Shown in pieces: positions 43,055-51,073 of a DNA stretch of 64,000 nt. Made by a program: the position numbers and the translations under genes. A model generated the notes under the pieces. It was given only the letters and a program-made list of their open reading frames with translations. It was not told the DNA's origin and did no database searches. Numbering within the stretch: the first letter of the stretch is position 1; the number at the start of each line of letters is the position of its first letter. The DNA comes from JAPLST01 sp964397565 (GTDB taxonomy: Bacteria; Auribacterota; UBA3054; JAPLST01): NCBI GenBank assembly GCA_964397565.1, contig CAYNJC010000009.1, positions 1-64,000 on the forward strand. The letters are read 5' to 3'.

Positions 43055-43055
43055 C

Positions 43056-43490
43056 ATGCTCACGTTTTACCATGTCCGCGAGGTGGCCGGCTGCAGCCAG
43101 CCGCATGCCATCGAGGACATCCAATGGCTCGCGCGCCAGGGCATTCGCGCCTATTTGTCGTTATCGCGCGCACCGCTGCCGGCCGCCTGGATTGGGCAGC
43201 AGCCGCATCTGCATGTGCCGGTCGAAGATTTTACCGCACCGACCATCCCGGTGATGTACCACTGCGTCGAGTTTCTGGGCGCATGTGTGCGCGATCAGCA
43301 GCCGCCCGTGGTGCATTGCACAATGGGCTATGGCCGCACCGGCACGATTCTGGCCGCTTATTTGATTTATCACGGCGTGGCAGCCCAGGACGCGATTGCC
43401 GAAGTGCGCGTCGCGCGGCCCGGCGCGATTGAGACCGACCAGCAGGAACACGCCTTGTACGAGTTTGACGCCGATGTCCACCGAGCATAG
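43056..43490 (+). CDS. Dual-specificity protein phosphatase family protein
   Basis: 144 residues containing VVHCTMGYGRTG (about 87-98), the HCx5R(T/S) catalytic loop of Cys-based phosphatases; a general-acid Asp may be in VEDF near residue 57. It starts 1 bp after purB and overlaps murJ by 17 bp. Small bacterial enzymes of this fold dephosphorylate proteins or other phosphoesters; the substrate is unknown. The overlap with murJ may reflect co-regulation only. Confidence 0.8.
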   Translation: MLTFYHVREVAGCSQPHAIEDIQWLARQGIRAYLSLSRAPLPAAWIGQQPHLHVPVEDFTAPTIPVMYHCVEFLGACVRDQQPPVVHCTMGYGRTGTILAAYLIYHGVAAQDAIAEVRVARPGAIETDQQEHALYEFDADVHRA

Positions 43491-45042
43491 GCACATCACC
43501 CGCGCCGCCGGCATTAACAGCGCGGCGACTGGTCTCAGCCGCATTCTCGGCCTGCTGCGCGACATGACTTTGGCGTTTTTTTTCGGCACCAGCGGCCTCA
43601 ACTCGGCGTTCCTGTTCGCGTTCACTATTCCCAATACGCTGCGGCGCCTGTTTGGCGAGGGCGCGATGTCCAGCGTGTTTGTCCCGCTCTTCGCCCACGA
43701 GCTGCATCACAACGGCAAAGAGCCGGCGCGTCAGGCCGCCGATGCCGTACTGACGCTCCTGACCGTCGTCTTGACCGGCATCACCGTGCTGGTGAGCGTC
43801 GGCTGCCTTGTGGCCACGCGGTGGGTGCCGTCCGCCGACGCGCGCCTGACCTTGTTTCTAACCGCGCTGATGATGCCCTACTGCATTCTGATCTGCCTTG
43901 CAGCGGTGTGCGGCGCAATGCTCAACACCCTCGGGCATTTCTCGCGGCCGGCGCTCTCGCCCGTGCTGCTCAACCTTGCGATCATCGCCGCCGCGTTGCT
44001 GGCGGCCTGGCTCACGCCGGTTGAACAGACACGTGTTTATGTCGTGGCATTCGGCGTGTTGGTCGGCGGCGCGCTGCAATTGTGGCTGCAACTGCCGGCG
44101 CTGGCGCGGCGTGGCTTCATGCCGCGGCCTTTTTGGTCACTCACCCACCCGCTTGTGCGACAACTGTTGCCGTTGCTTGCGCCGGCGATTGTCGGTGTCG
44201 GCGTCGTGCAGCTCAATGTCATGGTGGACCGCATCATGGCCGTGGCGCTCAATGAGCGCGCCGTCTCAGTCCTGTTCTACGCCGATCGCCTGATTGAATT
44301 TCCGCTCGGCATTTTCGGCGTGGCGCTGGCGGTGGCCTTGCTGCCTACCATCAGTTTCTGCGCCGCGCGCGACGACAAGCAGGGCTTTACGCGCGCCATC
44401 GCTTTTTCGTTGCGGCAGGTTTGTTTCATCATTGTGCCGGCGCTGGTTGGGCTGTTGGTGCTGGCCGAGCCGATTGTGCAGCTCTTGTTCGAGCGCGGGC
44501 AGTTCACGCACGAAAGCACACATTTTGTCGTGCGCGCCCTGCGGTGTTACGCGGCCGGCTTGGTGCCGTTTGCGTTTGCCAAGATCATTGTGCCGGCTTT
44601 TTACGCGCGCAAAGACACGCGCACGCCGGTACTCGTCGGCGTGTCGGTCCTGGTGTTGAATGTCATTCTGAACCTGGTTTTGATGCGCACCTGGCTGCAG
44701 GAAGCCGGGCTGGCGCTCTCGACGACCATCTGCGCGTTCATCAATGTCGGCGTGCTGCTGATCTTGTTGCGTCGGGCCTGCGGGCCGATGGGCATGCGGG
44801 CGGTGGCGGTCTCGCTGGCGCGCATCACGCTGTTGGCGGCGGTCATGGCGGTCAGCGTGTGGTGGACCAGCGATGCGCTCAGCGCAATGCGCGCGGCGCC
44901 GCAGCTCGTCCTGCGCGGTGTACATTGTGCGCTGGCAATTGGTGCGGGCGTCACGGTTTATGTGCTTCTGGCATATTTCACGCGCCAACCCGAGCTGATC
45001 GAGCTCTTGGCCGCATATTTCCGCAAGCGCGGCACTGAATAA
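43474..45042 (+). CDS. murJ: Lipid II flippase MurJ (MviN)
   Basis: Flips lipid II across the inner membrane for peptidoglycan synthesis. 522 residues with about 14 membrane segments; N-terminal RAAGINSAATGLSRILGLLRD and FFGTSGLNSAF, LRRLFGEGAMSSVFVPLF, RIMAVALNERAVSVLFYADRL and PLGIFGVALAVALLPTIS are signature stretches. The start at 43474, inside the phosphatase gene, gives the canonical N-terminus. Confidence 0.94.
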   Translation: MSTEHRHITRAAGINSAATGLSRILGLLRDMTLAFFFGTSGLNSAFLFAFTIPNTLRRLFGEGAMSSVFVPLFAHELHHNGKEPARQAADAVLTLLTVVLTGITVLVSVGCLVATRWVPSADARLTLFLTALMMPYCILICLAAVCGAMLNTLGHFSRPALSPVLLNLAIIAAALLAAWLTPVEQTRVYVVAFGVLVGGALQLWLQLPALARRGFMPRPFWSLTHPLVRQLLPLLAPAIVGVGVVQLNVMVDRIMAVALNERAVSVLFYADRLIEFPLGIFGVALAVALLPTISFCAARDDKQGFTRAIAFSLRQVCFIIVPALVGLLVLAEPIVQLLFERGQFTHESTHFVVRALRCYAAGLVPFAFAKIIVPAFYARKDTRTPVLVGVSVLVLNVILNLVLMRTWLQEAGLALSTTICAFINVGVLLILLRRACGPMGMRAVAVSLARITLLAAVMAVSVWWTSDALSAMRAAPQLVLRGVHCALAIGAGVTVYVLLAYFTRQPELIELLAAYFRKRGTE

Positions 45043-45479
45043 GTGGTTGCTGTGTTGCTGATCCCGGCCCACATAATAATGGCTGCTTACTAATGAGAGC
45101 GCGTTCCATTTTGCAGTGTTCTTGTAGCCGCCCGCGGTGAGGTCGGCTTCTGCAGCCGCGGTCATCCGCGCCGTTGACGGGACTCCAAGCAGCTCCAAGC
45201 GGGTGCCCGCGGCCACAATGGGCATGACACCAAGTTAGCGCATTCATTGGTAACACCAAGAGATGACGGCTTGAATTCCTCAAACAGGCGTTCTTAGTGT
45301 GCCAATCGACCATCTCAGGCCGAAAAGCACCCCGTTTTCAGCCGTAATATTCTACATTGCAATGCCTTGCTGTGGTCCGACCCCGACGGCGACCCCGGTG
45401 GCCACTAAACATCGCTTGCCACCCGTGACGGTAATTTTCTTCCGTATCCGGTTCATTGTACTAAAAATGCCATTTCGCT
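45043..45479. other. Intergenic region with GC-rich palindrome copy 3
   Basis: About 440 bp without a gene. 45123-45219 is a long copy of the GC-rich palindrome (TGTAGCCGCCCGCGGTGAGG to GCCCGCGGCCACAA) with an insert that contains the word GACGGGACTCCAAGCAG related to the GGAGTCCCGCC repeat. The remainder shows no recognisable signal until the promoter at 45480. Confidence 0.6.
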
Positions 45480-45508
45480 TGACTTTTGCGCGCGTTTCTG
45501 GCATTATT
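45480..45508 (+). promoter_or_regulatory. Predicted promoter of the flavin-fold fragment - rho operon
   Basis: TTGACT (45480-45485), 17-bp spacer, CATTAT (45503-45508). The start codon at 45519 lies 10 bp beyond, so the leader would be only a few nucleotides. Confidence 0.45.
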
Positions 45509-45518
45509 AGAGCACAGC

Positions 45519-45731
45519 ATGAAAAGCGACGATGACGTCATTCGGGAAGTTCACGACCTGCTTGCCGCACAGTCGCTGGGCGTGCTGGCCAGCTCGTTGG
45601 CAGGGCAGCTGTACACCAGTTTTGTGGCGTTTGCCGTCACCGCTGATCTGCGGCAGGTCTGGTTTGCGACCGCGCGTGCCACCCGCAAGTATCAAAAGGA
45701 ACTGCTCTTCGATGCCGCGCCGCGCGCCTGA
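45519..45731 (+). CDS. Truncated pyridoxamine 5'-phosphate oxidase-fold protein
   Basis: 70 residues. The sequence VHDLLAAQSLGVLASSLAGQ, SFVAFAVTADLRQVWFATARATRKYQ follows the first half of the FMN-binding split-barrel family (PNPOx-like proteins of 140-170 residues) and then ends. The rest of the barrel is missing and not found in other frames, so it is a stump or a short paralogue. It overlaps the Cys-rich ORF by 20 bp. Confidence 0.55.
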   Translation: MKSDDDVIREVHDLLAAQSLGVLASSLAGQLYTSFVAFAVTADLRQVWFATARATRKYQKELLFDAAPRA

Positions 45732-45930
45732 CTGCCCGCGCGCACGCTGCACGCAGATTGACGGGGTGTGGTACCGCGTCACGCGCCAGGGCTTGGTGAT
45801 GCTGCCGCCCGCGGCGGCGCCACGCAAACACCCCTGCCGTGATTGCGTCGCGTGCCAGCAGTGCAGCGAAGAGCGCTGCCGTGCGTGCCGCCGCCGGCAC
45901 CGGACTAGAACAACAACAACAACCCAATGA
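45712..45930 (+). CDS. Small Cys-rich protein upstream of rho
   Basis: 72 residues with AAAAGGA 11 bases before the ATG. Two N-terminal Cys (CPRARC) and a dense C-terminal cluster CRDCVACQQC...CRAC give at least eight Cys in pairs, a likely zinc- or iron-sulfur-binding module, with basic RRRHRTRTTTTTQ after it. No family is recognised. It overlaps the truncated flavin-fold gene and ends 37 bp before rho, so it is probably in the same operon. An alternative is that the two small ORFs are degraded remains. Confidence 0.5.
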   Translation: MPRRAPDCPRARCTQIDGVWYRVTRQGLVMLPPAAAPRKHPCRDCVACQQCSEERCRACRRRHRTRTTTTTQ

Positions 45931-45967
45931 GTAACGATGAGTGATCCTGATATGGAGATGAACCCGC

Positions 45968-47071
45968 ATGGCATTTGATGTCACAGGCGTGCTGCAAGTC
46001 ACGGAAAAAGGCAACGGTATCTTGCGCGATGCCAGCCGCTCGTTCAAGCCCAGCGGCGCGGATGCCTACGTACCCAACCACATGATGAAGTCACATCGGC
46101 TGGTGGAAGGCGCGCTGATCGTCGGGCATGCGCACAAGCGCAAGCATTCGATCGAAGTGCATGATATCACCACGATCTCGGGCTTGAAGCCGGACGATTT
46201 TGCGCGTCGGCCGCGTTTCACGCAGCTGACGGCGGTCAATCCGAGTGAACGCTTCAAGCTGGGCGTCACCGGCGATGTCACGATGCGGATTGTCGAGATG
46301 CTGGCGCCGATCGGCAAAGGCACGCGCGGCATGATTGTCTCGCCGCCCAAAGCCGGCAAGACCCTGCTGCTCGAAGCCCTGGCCAACTCGATCCGCGCCT
46401 GCGATCCGAACGCGCGCATCATTGTCCTGCTGGTTGATGAGCGGCCCGAGGAAGTCACCCATTTCCGCCGCGCGGTCAGTGCCGAAGTGTTGGCCAGTTC
46501 AAATGACCAGACTTATCTTGAGCATTGTTCCTTGGTCGAATTGACCTTGTCACATGTGCGGGTCGAGCTCGAATGCGGCCGGCATGTGGTGGTCTTGATG
46601 GACAGTCTGACGCGCGTGGCGCGCGCGTTCAACATCAAGGGCTCGGGCACCGGCCGCACCTTGAGCGGCGGCCTCGAAGCCGGCGCGCTCGAAATCCCGC
46701 GGCGCTTTTTCGGCCTGGCCCGCAACATCGAAAATGGCGGCTCGGTCACCATTGTCGCCACCGCCTTGGTCGAAACCGGCTCGCGCATGGACGATCTTAT
46801 CTTCGAGGAATTCAAAGGCACGGGCAACAGCGAAATTGTGCTCGACCGGCGCTTGGCCGATTTACGCATCTTCCCGGCTATCAACATCACCGCCAGTGGC
46901 ACCCGCCGCGAAGAACAATTGTACGGGCCGGAGGATATCATGAAGGTGCACAAGCTGCGCCGGATGCTGATGGAGCACCCGCCGGATGCCGCCATGGCGC
47001 TGCTCAAGAACTTGTGCGAAAAGTACCGCGACAACCCCGCCCTCTTGAATCAACTCGCCGCCCGGCCATGA
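45968..47071 (+). CDS. rho: Transcription termination factor Rho (short form)
   Basis: Hexameric RNA helicase that ends transcription. 367 residues. The N-terminal helical bundle found in E. coli Rho (419 residues) is absent: the protein begins directly with the RNA-binding OB-like domain (TGVLQVTEKGNGILRD). The ATPase core has PPKAGKT (about 120-126), LLVDERPEEVT, MDSLTRVARAFN (R-loop) and GSGTGRTLSGG. GGAG lies 10 bases before the ATG. It overlaps the next gene by 4 bp. Confidence 0.95.
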   Translation: MAFDVTGVLQVTEKGNGILRDASRSFKPSGADAYVPNHMMKSHRLVEGALIVGHAHKRKHSIEVHDITTISGLKPDDFARRPRFTQLTAVNPSERFKLGVTGDVTMRIVEMLAPIGKGTRGMIVSPPKAGKTLLLEALANSIRACDPNARIIVLLVDERPEEVTHFRRAVSAEVLASSNDQTYLEHCSLVELTLSHVRVELECGRHVVVLMDSLTRVARAFNIKGSGTGRTLSGGLEAGALEIPRRFFGLARNIENGGSVTIVATALVETGSRMDDLIFEEFKGTGNSEIVLDRRLADLRIFPAINITASGTRREEQLYGPEDIMKVHKLRRMLMEHPPDAAMALLKNLCEKYRDNPALLNQLAARP

Positions 47072-47349
47072 AGTTGTACGTTGTCGGTTACTTGAAAAAG
47101 ACGCTGCGGTTTTTCACGGCATTCCTGCCGGTGACGGCCGCCCGTCGCCAGACGTGCACCAACTGCGGTGCCTGCTGCAAATTGCCGACGCGCTGCCTGT
47201 TCCTGCGCGATCGCAGCGACGGCACGGCCTATTGCACAATCTACCGCTTCCGTCCGCCCAATTGCCGCAAGTATCCACGCACACGCGCCGAATGGCTGAC
47301 CGCCAAAACTTGTGGGTACACCTTCGATGATCATCGCCACGCTCACTGA
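47068..47349 (+). CDS. YkgJ-like Cys-cluster protein
   Basis: 93 residues with CTNCGACC (about 30-37) and further Cys in TRCLF, YCTIYRFRPPNC, as in the YkgJ family of putative zinc/iron-chelating proteins. It overlaps rho by 4 bp and YhcH by 23 bp. The family's biochemical role is unknown. Confidence 0.75.
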   Translation: MKLYVVGYLKKTLRFFTAFLPVTAARRQTCTNCGACCKLPTRCLFLRDRSDGTAYCTIYRFRPPNCRKYPRTRAEWLTAKTCGYTFDDHRHAH

Positions 47350-47797
47350 TCTGTCTTGCCTGTCTGGTGTGCCACGCCGCACTGACCGGGTCGTGGGCGA
47401 CTTCCTGCGCGCCGCGGCAGCCCCGCTTGCGGATGGCGTGTATCCGCTGCAGGGCGATGCCATCGTCGCGCGCGTCATGACCTACGCGACCCGCCCGCGT
47501 GCCGCGGCGGTCCTCGAAGTCCATCGCGAATTCATTGACGTGCAAATGATGCTGGACGGCGTTGAACGCCTGCAGTGGTATCCGGCGGCGACGCTGACCG
47601 CGACGGCCGCGTACGATGCCATCCGGGATGTCGAGTTTTTTGCCAAGCCTGTGCGCGCACCGCTGCAGGCAACGTTGGCCCGACCGCTCGTGGCCGTCTT
47701 CTTCCCCGGCGATGCGCATTGCACGCAACTGCAACTGCGGGCGCCACGCACCGTGCGCAAGATAGTCGTCAAAATCCAGCACACCTTATGGACGTAG
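47327..47797 (+). CDS. YhcH/YjgK/YiaL family protein
   Basis: 156 residues with VHREFIDVQMMLDGVERL and VAVFFPGDAHCTQL, signature of the YhcH cupin-like family (often annotated as beta-galactosidase beta subunit, now linked to sugar-acid mutarotation or sialic-acid metabolism). The ATG at 47327 gives a canonical start. It overlaps the previous and next genes. Confidence 0.8.
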   Translation: MIIATLTDLSCLSGVPRRTDRVVGDFLRAAAAPLADGVYPLQGDAIVARVMTYATRPRAAAVLEVHREFIDVQMMLDGVERLQWYPAATLTATAAYDAIRDVEFFAKPVRAPLQATLARPLVAVFFPGDAHCTQLQLRAPRTVRKIVVKIQHTLWT

Positions 47798-48411
47798 CCG
47801 CGTTTCTCGAACACAGCGTGTATTTTCTGGCGCTGATCAATCCCGCCAGCAAGATTTTCGTGCTGGCCACGCTGGATCCTCCGCTGGCCTGGCGCGAACT
47901 GCGCACGGTCACGATCCGCTCGACCTGCGTCGCGTTCCTGATCTTGTGCGTCTTGACGCTGGCGGGCAATGTCATTTTGCAGAAAGTGTTTCACGTTGAG
48001 TTGTACTCGTTGAAGGCCGCCGGCGGCATTATTTTGTTTCTGGTCGGCTTGTCGGCCGTGCAACAAGGCCGCTTCTATGACAAGGCCTCGTTTCGCATGA
48101 GCGACATTTCCGTCGTGCCGCTGGCCGCGCCGCTGATCGCCGGGCCGGGCACGATCACGGCCGCCATCTCGCTCAGCGCCAGCCTCGGCATCGCCCGGAC
48201 CCTGCCAGCATTGACCATGGCGCTGTTGGTCAATCTGCTCCTGATGCTGATGGCGCACAAGATCGGCCGCGCGCTTGAACGGATCAATGCGACCGGCCCG
48301 CTGATTCGCATTACCGGTCTGATTGTCGCCTCGGTCTCGGCCCAGATGGTTTTTTCAGGCGTGGCCGAATGGCTGCGCCAGATCCACGCCGGCGGCGCGC
48401 CGTTGCCGTAA
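47788..48411 (+). CDS. MarC family integral membrane protein
   Basis: 207 residues, six hydrophobic segments. FLALINPASKIFVLATL and VPLAAPLIAGPGTITAAIS are the family motifs. MarC (UPF0056) proteins are multi-pass inner-membrane proteins whose function is unresolved. It overlaps the YhcH gene by 10 bp. Confidence 0.88.
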   Translation: MDVAAFLEHSVYFLALINPASKIFVLATLDPPLAWRELRTVTIRSTCVAFLILCVLTLAGNVILQKVFHVELYSLKAAGGIILFLVGLSAVQQGRFYDKASFRMSDISVVPLAAPLIAGPGTITAAISLSASLGIARTLPALTMALLVNLLLMLMAHKIGRALERINATGPLIRITGLIVASVSAQMVFSGVAEWLRQIHAGGAPLP

Positions 48412-48413
48412 GC

Positions 48414-49031
48414 ATGCGTGACCGCTGGCGCGCAATCGAATGTGCAACGCTGTTCTGGCTGTTGCCGGGCTTGGCGTGGGCATGTGATCTGCGGCATGAA
48501 AAACGGCTCGCGTTCGCCGTCATCGCTGTGTATTGCCTGGTGCTGATGTGGCGCAGCCGCGCGCTGCGCGGCGCCGCCTTGTGGCGCATCGCACCACGCG
48601 ACCTGCGCGGCATGGCAGTGCGGGTCGCGGCCGTTGCCGTTGCCTGTGTGGTGATCACATGGTTGTTGCACCCCGAATGGCTCTTCGCCTTCCCGCGTCT
48701 GCGGCCACAGCGCTGGCTTATGGTCATGGTGCTGTATCCCCTGTTGTCCGCGTTGCCGCAGGAGCTGGTCTACCGCGCATTCTTTTTTGAACGGTATACG
48801 CCGCTGTTGGGCAATGGCTGGCAGTTATTGACCATGAATGTGCTCTGTTTCGCCTGGCTGCATGTCATGTACGACAATCCAATCGCCGTGCTGGCATCGC
48901 TGGCCGGCGGCTGTTTGTTGACCTGGAGCTACGCGCGCTCGCGCTCGTTGCTGCTCGTGGGCATCGAACACGGCCTGTACGGGTGCATTGCGTTTTCGGT
49001 CGGATTGGGCCGCTTCTTCTACGAAGGTTGA
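48414..49031 (+). CDS. CPBP/CAAX-type intramembrane metalloprotease-like protein
   Basis: 205 residues, multi-pass. The first motif reads QELVYRAFFFERY where the family has EExxxR, so the first Glu is Gln; FAWLHVMYDNP supplies the second (His) motif. Activity is therefore uncertain. It starts 2 bp after marC and its stop overlaps the -35 of the tRNA-Leu promoter. Confidence 0.75.
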   Translation: MRDRWRAIECATLFWLLPGLAWACDLRHEKRLAFAVIAVYCLVLMWRSRALRGAALWRIAPRDLRGMAVRVAAVAVACVVITWLLHPEWLFAFPRLRPQRWLMVMVLYPLLSALPQELVYRAFFFERYTPLLGNGWQLLTMNVLCFAWLHVMYDNPIAVLASLAGGCLLTWSYARSRSLLLVGIEHGLYGCIAFSVGLGRFFYEG

Positions 49032-49056
49032 TTTTTTCGCGCCGCTTGGGTACAAT
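49028..49056 (+). promoter_or_regulatory. tRNA-Leu promoter
   Basis: TTGATT (49028-49033), 17-bp spacer, TACAAT (49051-49056). The predicted start is about 13 bp before the tRNA at 49076; the -35 overlaps the end of the CPBP gene. Confidence 0.65.
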
Positions 49057-49075
49057 AGCCTGCACGCCTGCCTGC

Positions 49076-49161
49076 GCCGGAGTGGTGGAATGGTATACAC
49101 GCGGGTTTCAAAAACCCGTGGGGGCAACCCCGTGAGAGTTCAAGTCTCTCCTCCGGCACCA
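49076..49161 (+). tRNA. tRNA-Leu (anticodon CAA)
   Basis: Acceptor stem GCCGGAG pairs with CTCCGGC; the anticodon stem-loop is CGGGT-TTCAAAA-ACCCG giving CAA; a long variable arm TGGGGGCAACCCCG is typical of leucine tRNAs; T-arm AGAG-TTCAAGT-CTCT. CCA is encoded. It lies between the CPBP gene and tgt, 12 bp before the tgt start. Confidence 0.96.
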
Positions 49162-49173
49162 CGCGTTTTCACT

Positions 49174-50325
49174 ATGCCGACACCCGACCCACCACTGTTT
49201 GTCTGCCTGCAGCACGCGACCGATTGCGCCGCGCGCGCCGGCCGGCTTGCCACACCCCACGGCTGCATCGAAACACCCGCGTTCATGCCGGTCGGCACGC
49301 GCGCCACCGTCAAAATGCTGACACCCGCCGAACTGCACACGCTCGGCACGCAGATCATTCTGGCGAATACGTATCACATGCTTACCCGGCCCGGCGCCGA
49401 GATCATCGCCGCCCACGGCGGCCTGCACCGCTTCATGGCTTGGGACGGCCCGATTCTGACCGACAGCGGCGGCTTTCAAGTCTACAGCCTGGCGGATCTG
49501 CGCAACATCACCGACGCCGGCGTGCGCTTCAAATCGCATATTGACGGCAGCGCCCTCTTCCTCGGTCCGCGCGAGGCGATGCAGATGCAGCACACGCTCG
49601 GCAGCGATATCGCCATGGCCTTCGACGAGTGTCCGCCGTCCACCGCCGACCGCGCCATCATCGAGGAAGCCGTGCGCCGCACCCTGGCCTGGGCGCGGGT
49701 CTGCCTCGCGTGTCGTGACGCGCACCAACAAGCCGGCAGCCGGCAATTGCTGTTCGGCATTGTGCAGGGCGGCGTCCATGATGACCTGCGCCTGCACTGC
49801 CTCGAAGAATTATGCGCGCTGCCGTTCGACGGCTTCGCCATCGGCGGCCTGGCAGTCGGCGAGGCACCCGAGGAAATGTACCGTGTCACCGAATTGTGCG
49901 CGCGGCACCTGCCGGCCGACCAACCGCGCTACCTGATGGGCGTCGGCCGCCCGGAAGACATTGTCCAGGCCGTTGTGCGCGGCGTGGATATGTTCGACTG
50001 CGTCATGCCGACGCGCAATGCGCGCAACGGCAGCGCCTTCACCGCCGATGGCGACCTGGCCATCAAGTCCGGCCGGTTCAAGGATGACCTGCGCCCGGTC
50101 GAGCCCGGCTGCGCCTGTTATGCCTGCCGCACGTTCACGCGCGCCTACATCCGCCATCTGCTCAACGTCGGCGAAGCGCTCGGCGGACAATTGCTGACGA
50201 TGCACAACCTGCATTTTTATCTGACGCTGATGCGCGACCTGCGCGCCGCACTGCAGGCCAATCAACTGACGGCGTTTGCACGCGCATTCCTGGCCCGCCG
50301 CGCCGCCGGCCAATCCGCGGACTAA
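49174..50325 (+). CDS. tgt: tRNA-guanine transglycosylase
   Basis: Exchanges G34 for preQ1 in GUN-anticodon tRNAs. 383 residues with TPAFMPVGTRATVKML, ANTYHMLTRPG, LTDSGGFQVYSLADL (active-site Asp), GIVQGG, FDCVMPTRNARNG (nucleophile Asp) and the zinc site CACYACRTF...H. No Shine-Dalgarno sequence is clear; translation probably uses the tRNA-derived 5' end or a transcript processed at the tRNA 3' end. The frame stays open through the tRNA, but the canonical N-terminus starts here. Confidence 0.94.
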   Translation: MPTPDPPLFVCLQHATDCAARAGRLATPHGCIETPAFMPVGTRATVKMLTPAELHTLGTQIILANTYHMLTRPGAEIIAAHGGLHRFMAWDGPILTDSGGFQVYSLADLRNITDAGVRFKSHIDGSALFLGPREAMQMQHTLGSDIAMAFDECPPSTADRAIIEEAVRRTLAWARVCLACRDAHQQAGSRQLLFGIVQGGVHDDLRLHCLEELCALPFDGFAIGGLAVGEAPEEMYRVTELCARHLPADQPRYLMGVGRPEDIVQAVVRGVDMFDCVMPTRNARNGSAFTADGDLAIKSGRFKDDLRPVEPGCACYACRTFTRAYIRHLLNVGEALGGQLLTMHNLHFYLTLMRDLRAALQANQLTAFARAFLARRAAGQSAD

Positions 50326-50343
50326 CGCCCACCCGGCACGCCC

Positions 50344-50844
50344 ATGATTAAGCCCACCGACGACGCGGCCATTATTGCGATCATCACTAATCGCGAAGCC
50401 CGCCGCAATTATTACATCATTGAAACGATTGAGACCGGCATCGAGCTGCGCGGGACGGAAGTCAAGTCCTTGCGCGACCATCGCGGCAATCTGAGTGACG
50501 CCTTCGCGCGGATCGAACGCGGCCAGGTCTTCCTTTCCAATTTGCACATCAATCCCTACGACCAAGGCAACCGCTTCAATCACGATCCTTTGCGCGTGCG
50601 CCGGCTGTTACTGCACAAGAATGAGATTCGGCGGTTGGCGGCGCACAGCGAGCGCAAAGGCATGGCCTTGATCCCGCTCCGTCTGTATTTCAAGCGCGGG
50701 CGTGTCAAAGTCGAGTTGGGGATCGCGCAGGGCAAGGTCCAATACGACAAGCGCGAGGACATCAAGAAGCGCGAGCACACGCGCGAGATGGCGCGCGCCA
50801 TGGCGCATGCCGGCGCAAAGGCGCGCGGCCGCGCCGCACGCTGA
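50344..50844 (+). CDS. smpB: SsrA-binding protein SmpB
   Basis: Partner of tmRNA in trans-translation. 166 residues with AIITNREARRNYYI, GIELRGTEVKSLR, ISPYDQGN-like NPYDQGN and KRGRVKVELGIAQGK, KREDIKKREHTREMARA. It follows tgt by 18 bp. No tmRNA gene was found in this window. Confidence 0.95.
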   Translation: MIKPTDDAAIIAIITNREARRNYYIIETIETGIELRGTEVKSLRDHRGNLSDAFARIERGQVFLSNLHINPYDQGNRFNHDPLRVRRLLLHKNEIRRLAAHSERKGMALIPLRLYFKRGRVKVELGIAQGKVQYDKREDIKKREHTREMARAMAHAGAKARGRAAR

Positions 50845-51073
50845 GGCGCAACATTTTGCCACCAAGACACGAAGGCACGAAGAAACCACTGCAAGATGCT
50901 GATTAGCTTTTGCTGAATCTAACCTTCGTTCGTCGCGAACGAAGTTCCCCCATCAACAATGAACAAAAGAGCCGGCCAGCGGCACAATCGACATTTTATG
51001 TCGTTTGTGCATAGTATTATTACGTGCCAGTGGTGTGAATGGCGCCACCGTTGTTCACGGACATTGAACCGCG
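50845..51073. other. Convergent intergenic region with dispersed repeats
   Basis: 50856-50886 contains TTTGCCACCAAGACACGAAG followed by GCACGAAGAA, a word related to the repeats flanking the GxxExxY gene at 60178. Hairpin family copy 6 lies at 50982-51010. No gene is visible. Confidence 0.6.
50982..51010. repeat. Hairpin family copy 6
   Basis: GCACAATCGACA, loop TTTTA, TGTCGTTTGTGC: 11 of 12 stem pairs. It lies between convergent smpB and the ADP-ribosylglycohydrolase gene. Confidence 0.7.

Noticed and set aside
48988..49173. Extension of the tgt frame through tRNA-Leu
   Set aside because: Canonical Tgt N-terminus begins at 49174; the extension overlaps a tRNA and the CPBP gene.
50856..50890. 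CACGAAGGCACGAAGAA word as a gene or attenuator after smpB
   Set aside because: A dispersed intergenic repeat word; no ORF or terminator structure.
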